DNA of 64,000 bases from Siansivirga zeaxanthinifaciens CC-SAMT-1 (GTDB lineage: Bacteria > Bacteroidota > Bacteroidia > Flavobacteriales > Flavobacteriaceae), in the NCBI RefSeq assembly GCF_000941055.1, contig NZ_CP007202.1, positions 2,898,437 to 2,962,436 on the forward strand, given 5' to 3'. Position numbers and translations under genes: made by a program. The notes beneath the pieces are model-generated. The model was not told where the DNA came from. It saw only the letters and a program-made list of their open reading frames with translations, and ran no database searches. Positions 37,850 to 47,506 of this stretch are shown one piece after another. The first letter of the stretch is position 1. Each line of letters begins with the position of its first letter.

Positions 37850-40498
37850 CTAATGCGTTTTCGCTAATTTTACGACGAAATAAGGCGCTAAATTCTCCTC
37901 ATTTAGTATTCCTGGATGCATGACTACATGTCCATTTTTAGAAATGGTAGTAAAATAAACAAGTAAATCATATTGTGGGTTTAAATATTTAGCTGGAATA
38001 TTGGCGGAATAATTATTCCCATTCCACAACATTGGTTGTTCAATAAATTTGCCGGCAGTCATATCTGCTATTCTAAAATGTACCTTTGGGGATTGTTCAT
38101 TTTCTAAGACAATGCCTGTTAACAAGCTTACCTTCAAGTCGTTGTTTGGATCAAAAAACTCAGGAATGATTGCTTTAAATTTGTTAGAAACAAACGAATA
38201 ATCTTCATTTAACTGTTGAGTAAAACTTAAAATTGGGTTATTTTTTTGTTTACCAATAATATCTTTTAATTTTATTATATCCTTATCAATTTCAGTCAAT
38301 CTATCTTTCCAAGTACCATTGTCGTGCAAGAACATTGGTCTAGTATGATAAATTAATTGGGTTAAATCAACAATATTTTGCCAATTTTTTCTGGCGGTTT
38401 TCATTTTTTCTAAACACGATAACAAATAGCCACTATTTTTAGTTTCTTGAAAAAATACAAAATCGGTTGATGCTTTTATTTTATTTGAATGATAGGCTGC
38501 TAAGGCTGCAGTAATTTTTAAATCTAATTCGTTTGTACGGTACTCTTTTTTAAAAAATTCAGGAATATCAGTTAATTTTACTTTACTCAAAGCTTTTAAA
38601 GTTTCTTTTGAATTTTTTTCAAAAAGATTGGCTAATTGTACCGGATTTATTTTTGGTTTAATTTCTTTGTTTAATACATCTTTTACATATTCTTCGATGC
38701 AGTAAAATAACCCAGGATCGCCAGGTTCTGTAGATTGATAGGTTCTCCCTTTTGAAACATAAAACGAATTCGCATTATTTTCACTAAAAAGAGCGCCGCC
38801 ACTTTCAATTTCAGCCCAATTATAATTTGCTGGATGATATGTTAAATGCGAAGAAGTAATAAGAGGTAAAACTTTTCCAGCGTGGCTATAAGCATCTAAA
38901 ACCGCTTGGTAAGAATGCCCATAATGTTCTTTAAATGCTCTTTTCCAAACCTGGTCACTACAGTTTTTTGAATATCCTAGCCTACCAAAAAGTAGATACC
39001 AAGACCAATATCGTTCGTCTTCCCACTTAAAATACTCATTGGATTTATCTTGAAATAAGTTCCATGAATTTTCTTTTCTTGTTAAGGGTGGTGTTACTTG
39101 AAAACCTTTACTACCACCAAAACTAGTTGTATAAGAAAAACGCTTTACATAATCTGGATCTGCCCAAGTAAACATTCTAATAGTTCCTAACCCCCATAAT
39201 CTATAAATAAAATCAAAATCTCTTGAATTATTTAAAAAATCTGCATAACCATAACGCTGGCGCTTATCTATATTATCTAACATAGCTAATTCGCTCTTTC
39301 TCATTTCGGTTGGATGGTAAGGTAATCCTACACCTTCCCAAGAATATTTGCTAGTAACGCTTAAATTAATTCCGTTTTCTAAAACCCATTCGCGCATTTT
39401 AACAGTTAACCCTTTTGCTCTAATATCTAAAAAGAGTTTGCCTTTTTGTTCTATATTACTATCGCCAATTGCTTTAATAATTTCTTTCCAAAAATTTTCT
39501 GCAGTTTCTCCAAAGCCACCAATACCCGATTCGTAGTTAACTCTAAGTTGAATACCATCAATTTCAGGAACTTTTTTTAGAAGTTCCTTCATTCCATTAG
39601 AACAATAACTTGTAAATGCTTCGGTGTTGTTTGGAAGCCCATCAATTAACTCATGGCTCATTCCGTGGCCCCAAATTCCAAACACAAATTCGAGTCCGTA
39701 ACTATGACATATATCGCCAATTCGTCTAAGTTGGATTAAATATTCAGTTGGTGTTTTTTTGTAATTATTTTTAAGCTTTATTTCTTCAAAACCAGGAACT
39801 TGAAAAAGATATGGATAAACAGGAATCATAAAATCTTCGTTTTTTCCATCGTTGTAACCTGTAATTAACGTTAGTCTATTAAATCGGTTAATTGCCAATT
39901 GACTAATATAGTATTGCCAGTATTCTTCAGAAAAAAACCAAGAATCATCGCGCTCATCTGTAATAAATTTATCAACGCCACGAACCTTATTATCTGGAAA
40001 TTCTACTGTATTTTTTAATTGGGTTAAAGCAATTAGTCCTTTATCTTTAATTTGTTCGGCCAATTCACTTAGAGCATAAAAAAGTCCTTTGGAATCGGTA
40101 CCTCCAATAATAAGAGCTAAGCCCTTGTTTGGAGTTTCTTTCCATTGATAAAATACACCCTCTGATTTATTATTGATAATTTCTGGATTATCGGAGACTA
40201 ATCTTCTAACAACCGTATTCTCTAATGTCCCTACAATTAAATTTACTTTTCGACTGCTCTGTGTCCAGTGTTGAATTGTAGTTATTGTACCTCCAGCGGC
40301 TTTTATTGATTTATATAGTTTTTTTTTACCTTGTTCTATTGTGGTTTTATTATTACTAAAAAAAACTGTTTTATCAATTATTGTAATTGCATTATTAAAA
40401 ATAAGTTCATCTTTATTTAAGTTCTGTCCACTTATTCTTAAAGTAGATGTTACTAGGCTTAGTAGTAGAAAAAAATAAAGATGAACTTGATATTTCAT
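37850..40498 (-). CDS. Unassigned large secreted enzyme with GH20/GH67/GH115-type N-terminal domain
   Basis: Exported 882-aa protein (signal peptide to about residue 24). Residues about 30-160 look like the small alpha/beta domain that precedes the barrel in GH20, GH67, GH84 and GH115 (VNLIVGTLENTVVRRLV, then LALIIGGTDSKGLFYALSELA). Residues about 170-560 look like a TIM barrel (QLAINRFNRLTLITGYNDG, YGLEFVFGIWGHGMSHE, IDGIQLRVNYESGIGGFGE, GINLSVTSKYSWEGVGLPYH). Acid candidates are the Glu in NYESG and in YSWEG. The rest is helical, ending in a beta-sandwich (PKVHFRIADMTAGKFIEQ). I do not recognise a numbered family. An alpha- or beta-uronidase on ulvan oligomers is one hypothesis. It lies between an atypical GH2 and a sulfatase in the nine-gene run. 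Confidence 0.6.
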   Translation of the reverse strand: MKYQVHLYFFLLLSLVTSTLRISGQNLNKDELIFNNAITIIDKTVFFSNNKTTIEQGKKKLYKSIKAAGGTITTIQHWTQSSRKVNLIVGTLENTVVRRLVSDNPEIINNKSEGVFYQWKETPNKGLALIIGGTDSKGLFYALSELAEQIKDKGLIALTQLKNTVEFPDNKVRGVDKFITDERDDSWFFSEEYWQYYISQLAINRFNRLTLITGYNDGKNEDFMIPVYPYLFQVPGFEEIKLKNNYKKTPTEYLIQLRRIGDICHSYGLEFVFGIWGHGMSHELIDGLPNNTEAFTSYCSNGMKELLKKVPEIDGIQLRVNYESGIGGFGETAENFWKEIIKAIGDSNIEQKGKLFLDIRAKGLTVKMREWVLENGINLSVTSKYSWEGVGLPYHPTEMRKSELAMLDNIDKRQRYGYADFLNNSRDFDFIYRLWGLGTIRMFTWADPDYVKRFSYTTSFGGSKGFQVTPPLTRKENSWNLFQDKSNEYFKWEDERYWSWYLLFGRLGYSKNCSDQVWKRAFKEHYGHSYQAVLDAYSHAGKVLPLITSSHLTYHPANYNWAEIESGGALFSENNANSFYVSKGRTYQSTEPGDPGLFYCIEEYVKDVLNKEIKPKINPVQLANLFEKNSKETLKALSKVKLTDIPEFFKKEYRTNELDLKITAALAAYHSNKIKASTDFVFFQETKNSGYLLSCLEKMKTARKNWQNIVDLTQLIYHTRPMFLHDNGTWKDRLTEIDKDIIKLKDIIGKQKNNPILSFTQQLNEDYSFVSNKFKAIIPEFFDPNNDLKVSLLTGIVLENEQSPKVHFRIADMTAGKFIEQPMLWNGNNYSANIPAKYLNPQYDLLVYFTTISKNGHVVMHPGILNEENLAPYFVVKLAKTH

Positions 40499-40516
40499 AT
40501 TATTAAAATGAACTAA

Positions 40517-43492
40517 TTATTTCTTTTTCGCCATCACGACATACATCCTAGCGTCTTTTGGGGTTTCTCCATCACTATTTCCGGACATTACAACGCTTTC
40601 TCCTGCTTTTACTTCAAGTTTGAAAATAGACATGGTAACATCACCTAATTTAAAATCATCTCCGGTATCTTCATACTCTTCTAGTAAGAATTTTGGTCTA
40701 GGTACGCGATCGTCGTGACCAACATAAAGTATCATGTCGTCTCCAGCTATAAATTGAAGTAAATCTCTAGCCCAATAACGACTATCAGAATTTGGCATTC
40801 GAACGTATTCACAACCATTTAAATATTTTGGAATTACGGTGTAGTTATATGGAAGGTCTGTATACGCCTTTTTGCCCCAAAACACATTGGTTCTTAATAC
40901 CGCGGGCGAATCTCCGGTATAACTAAACTTCTTAAAGAGTAAACTTTTATTACTTACACCTACCTCGCCTAATGGAATTTTAGGAGTATGAGCTGGCAAA
41001 GGCTCTTCTTTAGCTACAACGTTATAAACTTGCGGCATTTCTGAAGTTAGACCATTTTTAAATTTTACTTTTTTAGATGCAATTTCTAAAGTTGCAGCTT
41101 TTAAACCATCGCGTTTTGCAGTGATTTTAACTTTCCCTGATTTTAACAATGAACGAATTGCAACGCGGTTTATACCACATTCTGTATCTAAATAAAGGTT
41201 ATTAGTAGTGTTTTCTTTACCACTATTATAACCACCACGCCAAATACCTGCACCCGAAAACGTAAAATCAATACGCCCCTTATCTAATGGGCATCTATTG
41301 CCATCTTTATCTACTACTTCTACATCGATAAGTGCAATATCGGAACCATCGGCTAACCAGCCTTGAGGTCCTGTAATGGGTGTTAACTTTATAGCAAAAG
41401 GTTCGCCAATTGTTTTTTTAGTTTGCGAGGTTCTTAAAACATCGTCAATATAAGCTTCTGCTCTTATTTCACCCGATTTCCAAGCTACCTTATCAAATTT
41501 ATATACATATCCATTATCTGGTATAGAGTCGATGCCTATTAACTCATTATTTACAAAAAGTTTTACTGCTGCACAATTGGAAATAACGTAAATAGGTTTT
41601 GTGGTTTCTTTATCATAATTCCAGTGTCCAACAATATGAACTTGTGGTTCTAGTCGCCACATAGATTTTAAAGCATAAAAGGCTTCTTTTGGTAAACGAA
41701 CGCCATCTACTTCACCACCGGCTCTTGTTACTTCGGTAGGACATCTTCCTCCATGTGGTCCATCGGAAAATATCCAATTGGCTCCACCACTATGGTAAGG
41801 CTTTTTTCCCATTTTATTCCACCAATGATCGGCTTGTTTTACAGCAAATTCTTCGGAGGCAAATTTATAAGTATTACGATCAAAATTAGGGTGATTAAAG
41901 AAATTATCGTCTCTAGAGAATTCATCCCACACACGTCGAGGTGATTCATCTCTACAATATTCACTTTCTATAATTGGTAAGTTTGGATATTCTCCTTCCC
42001 ATCCTTCGGTTCCAATTTCAATGCTGATATAATTTTCGGAAACCGCTGCATTATCGGCACGTCTATTTCCCATGAGGCGTTTTCCGTTGGGATCGAAGGT
42101 ATTTATGATATCTAATATCTGTTCATAATGTGCTGCACTTTCTGCCCAATTGCCACCTTCCCAAATAAAAATAGATGGATTGTTACGGTAGTAAACTATC
42201 ATATCGCGAAATGCTGCAATACGAATGTCCCAGGTTTCGCCTTCGTCTTCAGATTCTCCTGCTACTCCTGGCATTAAAGTTACGAAACCGTATTTATTCC
42301 CCATAGCAATCTCAGCTGGTGATCCGGCACAATGCCCCCATCTAATAAAATTACCGCCAGCTTCATCCATTAATTGATAAGTGAAATCGCGCAACCAGTC
42401 TGGCAATGCAGCTCCTAATCCTGCCCAACTATTAGTTGGTTTTTGTCCCCAACCATGTAATTTTGCATACTCGCCATTAATATGGAATCCGGTGTCTTTA
42501 TTAAACTCAAAACTTCTAATCCCTAAAGGGGTTTCGTAAGTATCTAAAACCTTATTGTTTTCCTTTACAGAAGTAACTACCTTATACATATAAGGATTTC
42601 TAGTATACCAAAGTTTTGGGTTTTCAATTGCTAATTGGGCATCAAAAATTAATTTTTGGTTTCCTTCTATAACATGATTATTAGAAACTTTTTTAACTAT
42701 TTTTCCCGATGCATCGACAACATGGTTTTCAATAACTATATTTTTTTTATTGTTGTATTCGTTAAATATTTCAGTTTTTACAGTTATATCGGCATGATTT
42801 TTACTAATATTTTCTGCATATAAATAGGTACCTACTGTTTTTAAATTATCATATAACGGTAGGGTAATGTGTAAGGGGTCTACTGCATGTAAAAATACAT
42901 TTCGATAAATGCCGCCATGTACAGGATGCCAGTGTTCGTGATTCCAAACCAATGGGAAATTATCTCTAAAATCATCACCCCTATCGTTATTTACTTTAAC
43001 AGCAATAACATTTTCTTCATTATATTTTAAATACGGTGTTAAATCATATCCGAAAGGAATAAATCCGGTTTGATTTTTACCTAGATATTTACCATTTATA
43101 TAAACATCTGCTATTTGACGAACCGACTCAAACTCTATATAAATTTTCTTCCCTTTGTCTGATTTTGGAAGTTTAAAATGTTTTCTGTACCAAACGGTAC
43201 CACGCCACTGTTCTGACTCGCCATAGTGACCTCCGGGACTAAAATTATCAAAAGTATCGACATCGTTAAATGTATGTGGACAACTTACATTAGACCAGGA
43301 TGCATCATTAAAGTTAATAGCCTCTGCATTGGCGGGGTTTTCTCTTATAAATTTCCAATCTAGATTGAAGTTATATTTTGACCTATTACCTTGAGTTAAA
43401 TCTTTTTCAAGTTCTTGTGCTACTAAATTACTAGCAAAAAAACATAATAAAATAAAGGTTGCTACTATATTGTAAAATTTTAATTTACTCAT
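40517..43492 (-). CDS. GH2-family protein with atypical acid/base motif
   Basis: Secreted 991-aa GH2-type protein: signal peptide to about residue 26, jelly-roll 38-205, Ig-like 210-325, barrel 330-600, then DUF4982-like and invasin/Ig-like sandwiches. The first domains are standard. At the usual acid/base block, however, where relatives have W-S-x-G-N-E, this protein reads PSIFIWEGGNWAES, so the Glu position after Asn448 is Trp449. Glu445 is three residues earlier. A nucleophile-like Glu is present in PIIESEYCRD (Glu511). Either the acid is supplied differently or it is a separate GH2 branch with altered chemistry or substrate. It lies between a GH43 and the 882-aa enzyme. Confidence 0.85.
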   Translation of the reverse strand: MSKLKFYNIVATFILLCFFASNLVAQELEKDLTQGNRSKYNFNLDWKFIRENPANAEAINFNDASWSNVSCPHTFNDVDTFDNFSPGGHYGESEQWRGTVWYRKHFKLPKSDKGKKIYIEFESVRQIADVYINGKYLGKNQTGFIPFGYDLTPYLKYNEENVIAVKVNNDRGDDFRDNFPLVWNHEHWHPVHGGIYRNVFLHAVDPLHITLPLYDNLKTVGTYLYAENISKNHADITVKTEIFNEYNNKKNIVIENHVVDASGKIVKKVSNNHVIEGNQKLIFDAQLAIENPKLWYTRNPYMYKVVTSVKENNKVLDTYETPLGIRSFEFNKDTGFHINGEYAKLHGWGQKPTNSWAGLGAALPDWLRDFTYQLMDEAGGNFIRWGHCAGSPAEIAMGNKYGFVTLMPGVAGESEDEGETWDIRIAAFRDMIVYYRNNPSIFIWEGGNWAESAAHYEQILDIINTFDPNGKRLMGNRRADNAAVSENYISIEIGTEGWEGEYPNLPIIESEYCRDESPRRVWDEFSRDDNFFNHPNFDRNTYKFASEEFAVKQADHWWNKMGKKPYHSGGANWIFSDGPHGGRCPTEVTRAGGEVDGVRLPKEAFYALKSMWRLEPQVHIVGHWNYDKETTKPIYVISNCAAVKLFVNNELIGIDSIPDNGYVYKFDKVAWKSGEIRAEAYIDDVLRTSQTKKTIGEPFAIKLTPITGPQGWLADGSDIALIDVEVVDKDGNRCPLDKGRIDFTFSGAGIWRGGYNSGKENTTNNLYLDTECGINRVAIRSLLKSGKVKITAKRDGLKAATLEIASKKVKFKNGLTSEMPQVYNVVAKEEPLPAHTPKIPLGEVGVSNKSLLFKKFSYTGDSPAVLRTNVFWGKKAYTDLPYNYTVIPKYLNGCEYVRMPNSDSRYWARDLLQFIAGDDMILYVGHDDRVPRPKFLLEEYEDTGDDFKLGDVTMSIFKLEVKAGESVVMSGNSDGETPKDARMYVVMAKKK

Positions 43493-43536
43493 TTCATTAA
43501 TATATCTTTATTGTTTAAAAATTTTGTGCAAAGTTC

Positions 43537-45306
43537 TTATTTTGCTTTAGGTCCATCATAATCGTAGGTAAACCAATCGACATCGATATAACCAGCATCT
43601 TCTTTTTCATTCCATGAAAAGAAACCTAATCGGTCTCCTGTCCATTTACCAAAAGCAATTACAAAAACTGGACCAAATCGTTTAAATGTTTTGCCATCTA
43701 AGCTATATTCATAATTGGCTTGATTGCTTGAATTTGATGTTCTTACATATAAATCGTTTCCTGTTATTTCTGGACCTTCTGTTTTAACACCCATAGGATC
43801 CATATAAAACAATTTTTTCTTGCCATCTTCACTCACATTTACGCCTAATAAATTAAAAGATCCTCCATATCTAACAAATCCGGCTAATTGATGTGGTTGC
43901 ATTCCTGAAAGATCAAATTTAGCTACCGCTGTACCAGTGGTAATCCCCATGATACGCTGACTTAAGGTATTGCAAGCTCTCCAAAAGTCGGAATCTGACC
44001 CATCATTATTAGTCCATTGATTTATGTTTGGCCCATAGCCTTTTTCGTTTGGTAAAACCTTACTTGCTTTTAAACGTAACCACCCTGTTCTCTCGGTTAA
44101 AGACCAATGCGTATTTCTTGGATTATGGTTCCATTCCCATTGTGATCCTAATTTTGTATTAGAAAAATCATCATCGGTACTTGGTGCTGCAATAGGATAC
44201 CCATTTATTGGTTTTTTATATTGTTTTACGGGTTCACCAATACCATCATTATCTTCATCAACACCTATTATTGGCCATCCATCTACCCAGGTTACAGGTT
44301 CTAAACATTGCGGCCTGCCTTGAAACGGAATATCATCATTTTGAATTAATTGATGCATATACCACCAAGATTTATCGGGTGCTTGCATTAACGCACCTTG
44401 GCTACAACTGCGATTATTAAAGGCTGTTCCTTTTTCTAAAACAGTACGCACTTCATATGGCCCATAAATATCATTGGTTTTTGACCTTAATACAATTTGC
44501 TTTCTGTCGTTTTTTGGATTTTTAACACCTGGTAATGTTGAGTTATCTCCCATCGTCCATTGCGCCAAAAAGATATACCATTTACCTTCAATCTTATAGA
44601 TTTTAGCGGCTTCGGCTCCCATTCCTGTATAGACTAACTTCCCTTTACCAAGAATTTTTGTGCCATCCCAACTCATTTCATAAATTCTGTTCTCATTACC
44701 TTCAATGGTGTTCTCAGGACTTTTTTGTTTGCCCGCAGTATTTATAATAATATATGCTTTATGTGTTTCTTCATCCCATATAACTCCTGGATCATCTAAA
44801 ACTTCCGACTTAGGAAGCATCATTATGGGCTTACTCCATGGCCCCGCAATATCCTTTGCGGTACTAACCATTAAACCATGTTGGTAATCTATTTGATAAC
44901 AATACCATGTACCTTCATGATACGCCAAATCTCCAGCCCAAACTCCAAAAGAGTAGCCATTCATTCTATCCCAATTATATTCTGGGGCCCAAGACAAACT
45001 TTCAAACACGTGTCCAACATTGGTCCAGTTTACCATATCTTTAGATTTCAAAATAGGCATACCAGGAGACATGTGTTGTTTAGATGTAATCATATAATAG
45101 GTGTCTCCTACTTGTTCAATATCTGAATCTGGATAGTCGGCATTTAATATCGGATTGATGTAAGTGCCATCCCCTTGATCTCCCCAGCTTCCTGTCTTAG
45201 CTTGAGCAAGTTCATTATTATTACTAGATCTTTCTTTTTTTTGTTCTGTTTTACATCCAAAACAAATGACTATTATGAGTAGAAAAAACGATTTTAAAAA
45301 ATTCAT
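43537..45306 (-). CDS. GH43 glycosidase with C-terminal beta-sandwich (lipoprotein)
   Basis: Lipoprotein (lipobox CFGC, Cys18) of 589 aa. The five-bladed propeller spans about residues 45-350: base Asp in ADYPDSDIEQVGDTYYM (Asp60), modulator Asp in LDDPGVIWDEETHKAYI, and acid Glu in GMGAEAAKIYKIEGKWYI. A GH43_C2-like sandwich (about 385-585; WSLTERTGWLRLKA and GDRLGFFSWNEKEDAGYIDVDWFTYDY) follows, as in exo-xylosidases and arabinofuranosidases of the GH43_12-like type. It lies 33 bases after a GH3 gene. In ulvan, xylose is the expected target. Confidence 0.92.
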   Translation of the reverse strand: MNFLKSFFLLIIVICFGCKTEQKKERSSNNNELAQAKTGSWGDQGDGTYINPILNADYPDSDIEQVGDTYYMITSKQHMSPGMPILKSKDMVNWTNVGHVFESLSWAPEYNWDRMNGYSFGVWAGDLAYHEGTWYCYQIDYQHGLMVSTAKDIAGPWSKPIMMLPKSEVLDDPGVIWDEETHKAYIIINTAGKQKSPENTIEGNENRIYEMSWDGTKILGKGKLVYTGMGAEAAKIYKIEGKWYIFLAQWTMGDNSTLPGVKNPKNDRKQIVLRSKTNDIYGPYEVRTVLEKGTAFNNRSCSQGALMQAPDKSWWYMHQLIQNDDIPFQGRPQCLEPVTWVDGWPIIGVDEDNDGIGEPVKQYKKPINGYPIAAPSTDDDFSNTKLGSQWEWNHNPRNTHWSLTERTGWLRLKASKVLPNEKGYGPNINQWTNNDGSDSDFWRACNTLSQRIMGITTGTAVAKFDLSGMQPHQLAGFVRYGGSFNLLGVNVSEDGKKKLFYMDPMGVKTEGPEITGNDLYVRTSNSSNQANYEYSLDGKTFKRFGPVFVIAFGKWTGDRLGFFSWNEKEDAGYIDVDWFTYDYDGPKAK

Positions 45307-45339
45307 GCTTAGTTTTTTATTATTGCGATTAAAATGTAA

Positions 45340-47496
45340 TTATTGCACCCTTAACGTTACTTTTTGTAAATCTTTTTCGAGAGATGAAGCCCCTATTGAT
45401 ATGGTAAACGTACCTGGTTCAACTATTTTTTTCATGTTTTGATTTAATATATTAAGTTCGTCGAAACCCAATTTAAATGAAACCGTTTTAGTTTCACCTG
45501 GTTTTAAATTTATACGTTTAAACCCTTTAAGCATCTTTAAATAACGTCCTACAGAAGCAAAATCGTCGCGAACATACATTTGTACAACTTCATCGCCAAC
45601 ACGAGTTCCTATATTTGTAACTTCAACAGAAACTGTAGTTGAACCATCTGCATTTATTATAGACTTATCTAATTTAGGCGTGCTATATTTAAACGTTGTA
45701 TAGCTTAATCCGAAACCAAAAGGAAATAATGGCGATTTATCACTAGAAGCATACTGCCCTTTGCCAGAACCTATAAAATCTGGACGTTCGAGATAGGTAA
45801 CTGGAATTTGACCAACCGAACGCGGAAAGGATACGGTTAACTTACCTCCAGGATTCACATCACCAAAAATGGCATCGGCAATAGCATCACCAGAATGCAT
45901 ACCTAAATACCAAGTTTCTAAGATAGATGGTATATTTTCAGCAATGTAATTTATCGATAAAGGACGACCATTAATAAGCACTACAATAATTGGTTTTCCT
46001 GTTTTGTGAATTGCTTCTACCAATTCATTTTGAACACCCATTAAATTCAAATCGTCGCGATCGACTCCTTCTCCGCCTGTTCTTCTCGAACCACCTACAA
46101 CAAGGACCACAGCATCCGATTTTTTTGCGGCTTCAATAGCGTCTGAAATTCCTGCTTTAGAATCGCCTATTAAATCACACCCTTTTGCATAATTAATAGT
46201 AATCTTTCCTTTTGTTTTATTTTTAATACCCTCTAAAGCCGAAACATAATAAGGTGGTAAACCCGAATACCCACCCAACAAAGCATAAGTGCCTTTAGCA
46301 GGTTTTTCTTCATGGGCATTAGGTCCAATAACCGCTAATGACTTAATTTTATTAATATCAAGCGGTAACAAATTGTTATCGTTTTTTAATAAAATAATTG
46401 CTTTTTTAGCCATTTCGTAAGCATAAGCCTGATGCTCTTTTTTACTAACAATGGTATCTGTTTTTACTTCCTTTTGCTTTGAACCGAAAAGTCCTAATTT
46501 ATATTTTGCTGTTAAAATTCTTGAAGTTGCTAAATCTACGTATTTTACTAAATCTGGGTTTTTAGAAAGTGTATCTTTTAAAACATTTGAATGATAGGCG
46601 TATAAATGAAGTGGTTTTCCTAAAACCAAATCCATATCTACCCCTGCTTTTAAAGCAAGTATAGCCGCCTCTGCTCGTGTCTCGGGAATAAAATGCATGG
46701 TTTGTAATCTTCCAACGTCGTTATTATCGGATACAATAAAACCATCAAACCCTAATTCGCCACGTAATATATCGTTAAGCAACCAAGTGTTCATATGACA
46801 AGGCACTCCGTTAAAATCTTGATGCCCAGGCATAATACAAGCTACTTTTGCTTCTTTTACTGCCGCTTCAAAAGGCGGTAAAAACACTTCTCTTAAACGA
46901 CGTTCAGACATATCGCTAAATCCACCATTAATACCACGTCGATTTTCTGGATAGCCCACAAAGTGTTTCGCTGTGGTTATTATGTGATTTTTGTCTAATC
47001 GCTCGTTGCCCATGCCTTGCATTCCTTGAATAAAAGCGACACCCATGCGCGAAACAAGATAAGGATCTTCACCATACGATTCTTCTACACGACCATAACG
47101 TGCATCGCCCGAAATAACATCTAAATTAGGCGAATAACAGTGGGTTATATTTAGTGCTCGAGCTTCTAAAGCAGTTTGAGATGCCATTTTTTTAATCAAT
47201 TCAGGATCCCAAGTAGAACCACAAGCAATGGCCTGAGGATAAACGGTAACACCATCGTACCATAAACCATGTAACCCTTCTCCAAATTTCATGAATGGAA
47301 TGCCTAAGCGAACGTTAGCAGGTGCATCTTGTGACATTTCTGCTATTTTTTCATCCAAAGTCATCTGACTTAAAAGGTTTTCTACATTCTTTTTAATTTG
47401 AGTGTCACTTAATTGATTTGATTGTGCACATACTTTTTGAGAATTACAAACAAAGAATGTAATTACAAAAAAAACAACTATGTTTAACTTTTTCAT
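45340..47496 (-). CDS. GH3 glycosidase (beta-glucosidase/beta-xylosidase type)
   Basis: Secreted GH3 enzyme of 718 aa (signal peptide ends VCAQ). The barrel has KHFVGYPENRRGIN and the nucleophile in FIVSDNNDVGR (Asp257). The alpha/beta sandwich carries VVVGGSRRTGGEGVDRDDL with the expected acid region. A fibronectin-III-like domain (VGDEVVQMYVRDDFASVGRY) closes it. The overall style differs from the GH3 at 29497 (FGEGLHGLWYDGVTVYPQ here against WWNEALHGLARSAKATIFPQ), so the two are not recent duplicates and likely cleave different residues. The 10-base gap to GH5 indicates co-transcription. Confidence 0.93.
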   Translation of the reverse strand: MKKLNIVVFFVITFFVCNSQKVCAQSNQLSDTQIKKNVENLLSQMTLDEKIAEMSQDAPANVRLGIPFMKFGEGLHGLWYDGVTVYPQAIACGSTWDPELIKKMASQTALEARALNITHCYSPNLDVISGDARYGRVEESYGEDPYLVSRMGVAFIQGMQGMGNERLDKNHIITTAKHFVGYPENRRGINGGFSDMSERRLREVFLPPFEAAVKEAKVACIMPGHQDFNGVPCHMNTWLLNDILRGELGFDGFIVSDNNDVGRLQTMHFIPETRAEAAILALKAGVDMDLVLGKPLHLYAYHSNVLKDTLSKNPDLVKYVDLATSRILTAKYKLGLFGSKQKEVKTDTIVSKKEHQAYAYEMAKKAIILLKNDNNLLPLDINKIKSLAVIGPNAHEEKPAKGTYALLGGYSGLPPYYVSALEGIKNKTKGKITINYAKGCDLIGDSKAGISDAIEAAKKSDAVVLVVGGSRRTGGEGVDRDDLNLMGVQNELVEAIHKTGKPIIVVLINGRPLSINYIAENIPSILETWYLGMHSGDAIADAIFGDVNPGGKLTVSFPRSVGQIPVTYLERPDFIGSGKGQYASSDKSPLFPFGFGLSYTTFKYSTPKLDKSIINADGSTTVSVEVTNIGTRVGDEVVQMYVRDDFASVGRYLKMLKGFKRINLKPGETKTVSFKLGFDELNILNQNMKKIVEPGTFTISIGASSLEKDLQKVTLRVQ

Positions 47497-47506
47497 TTAG
47501 TTTAGA

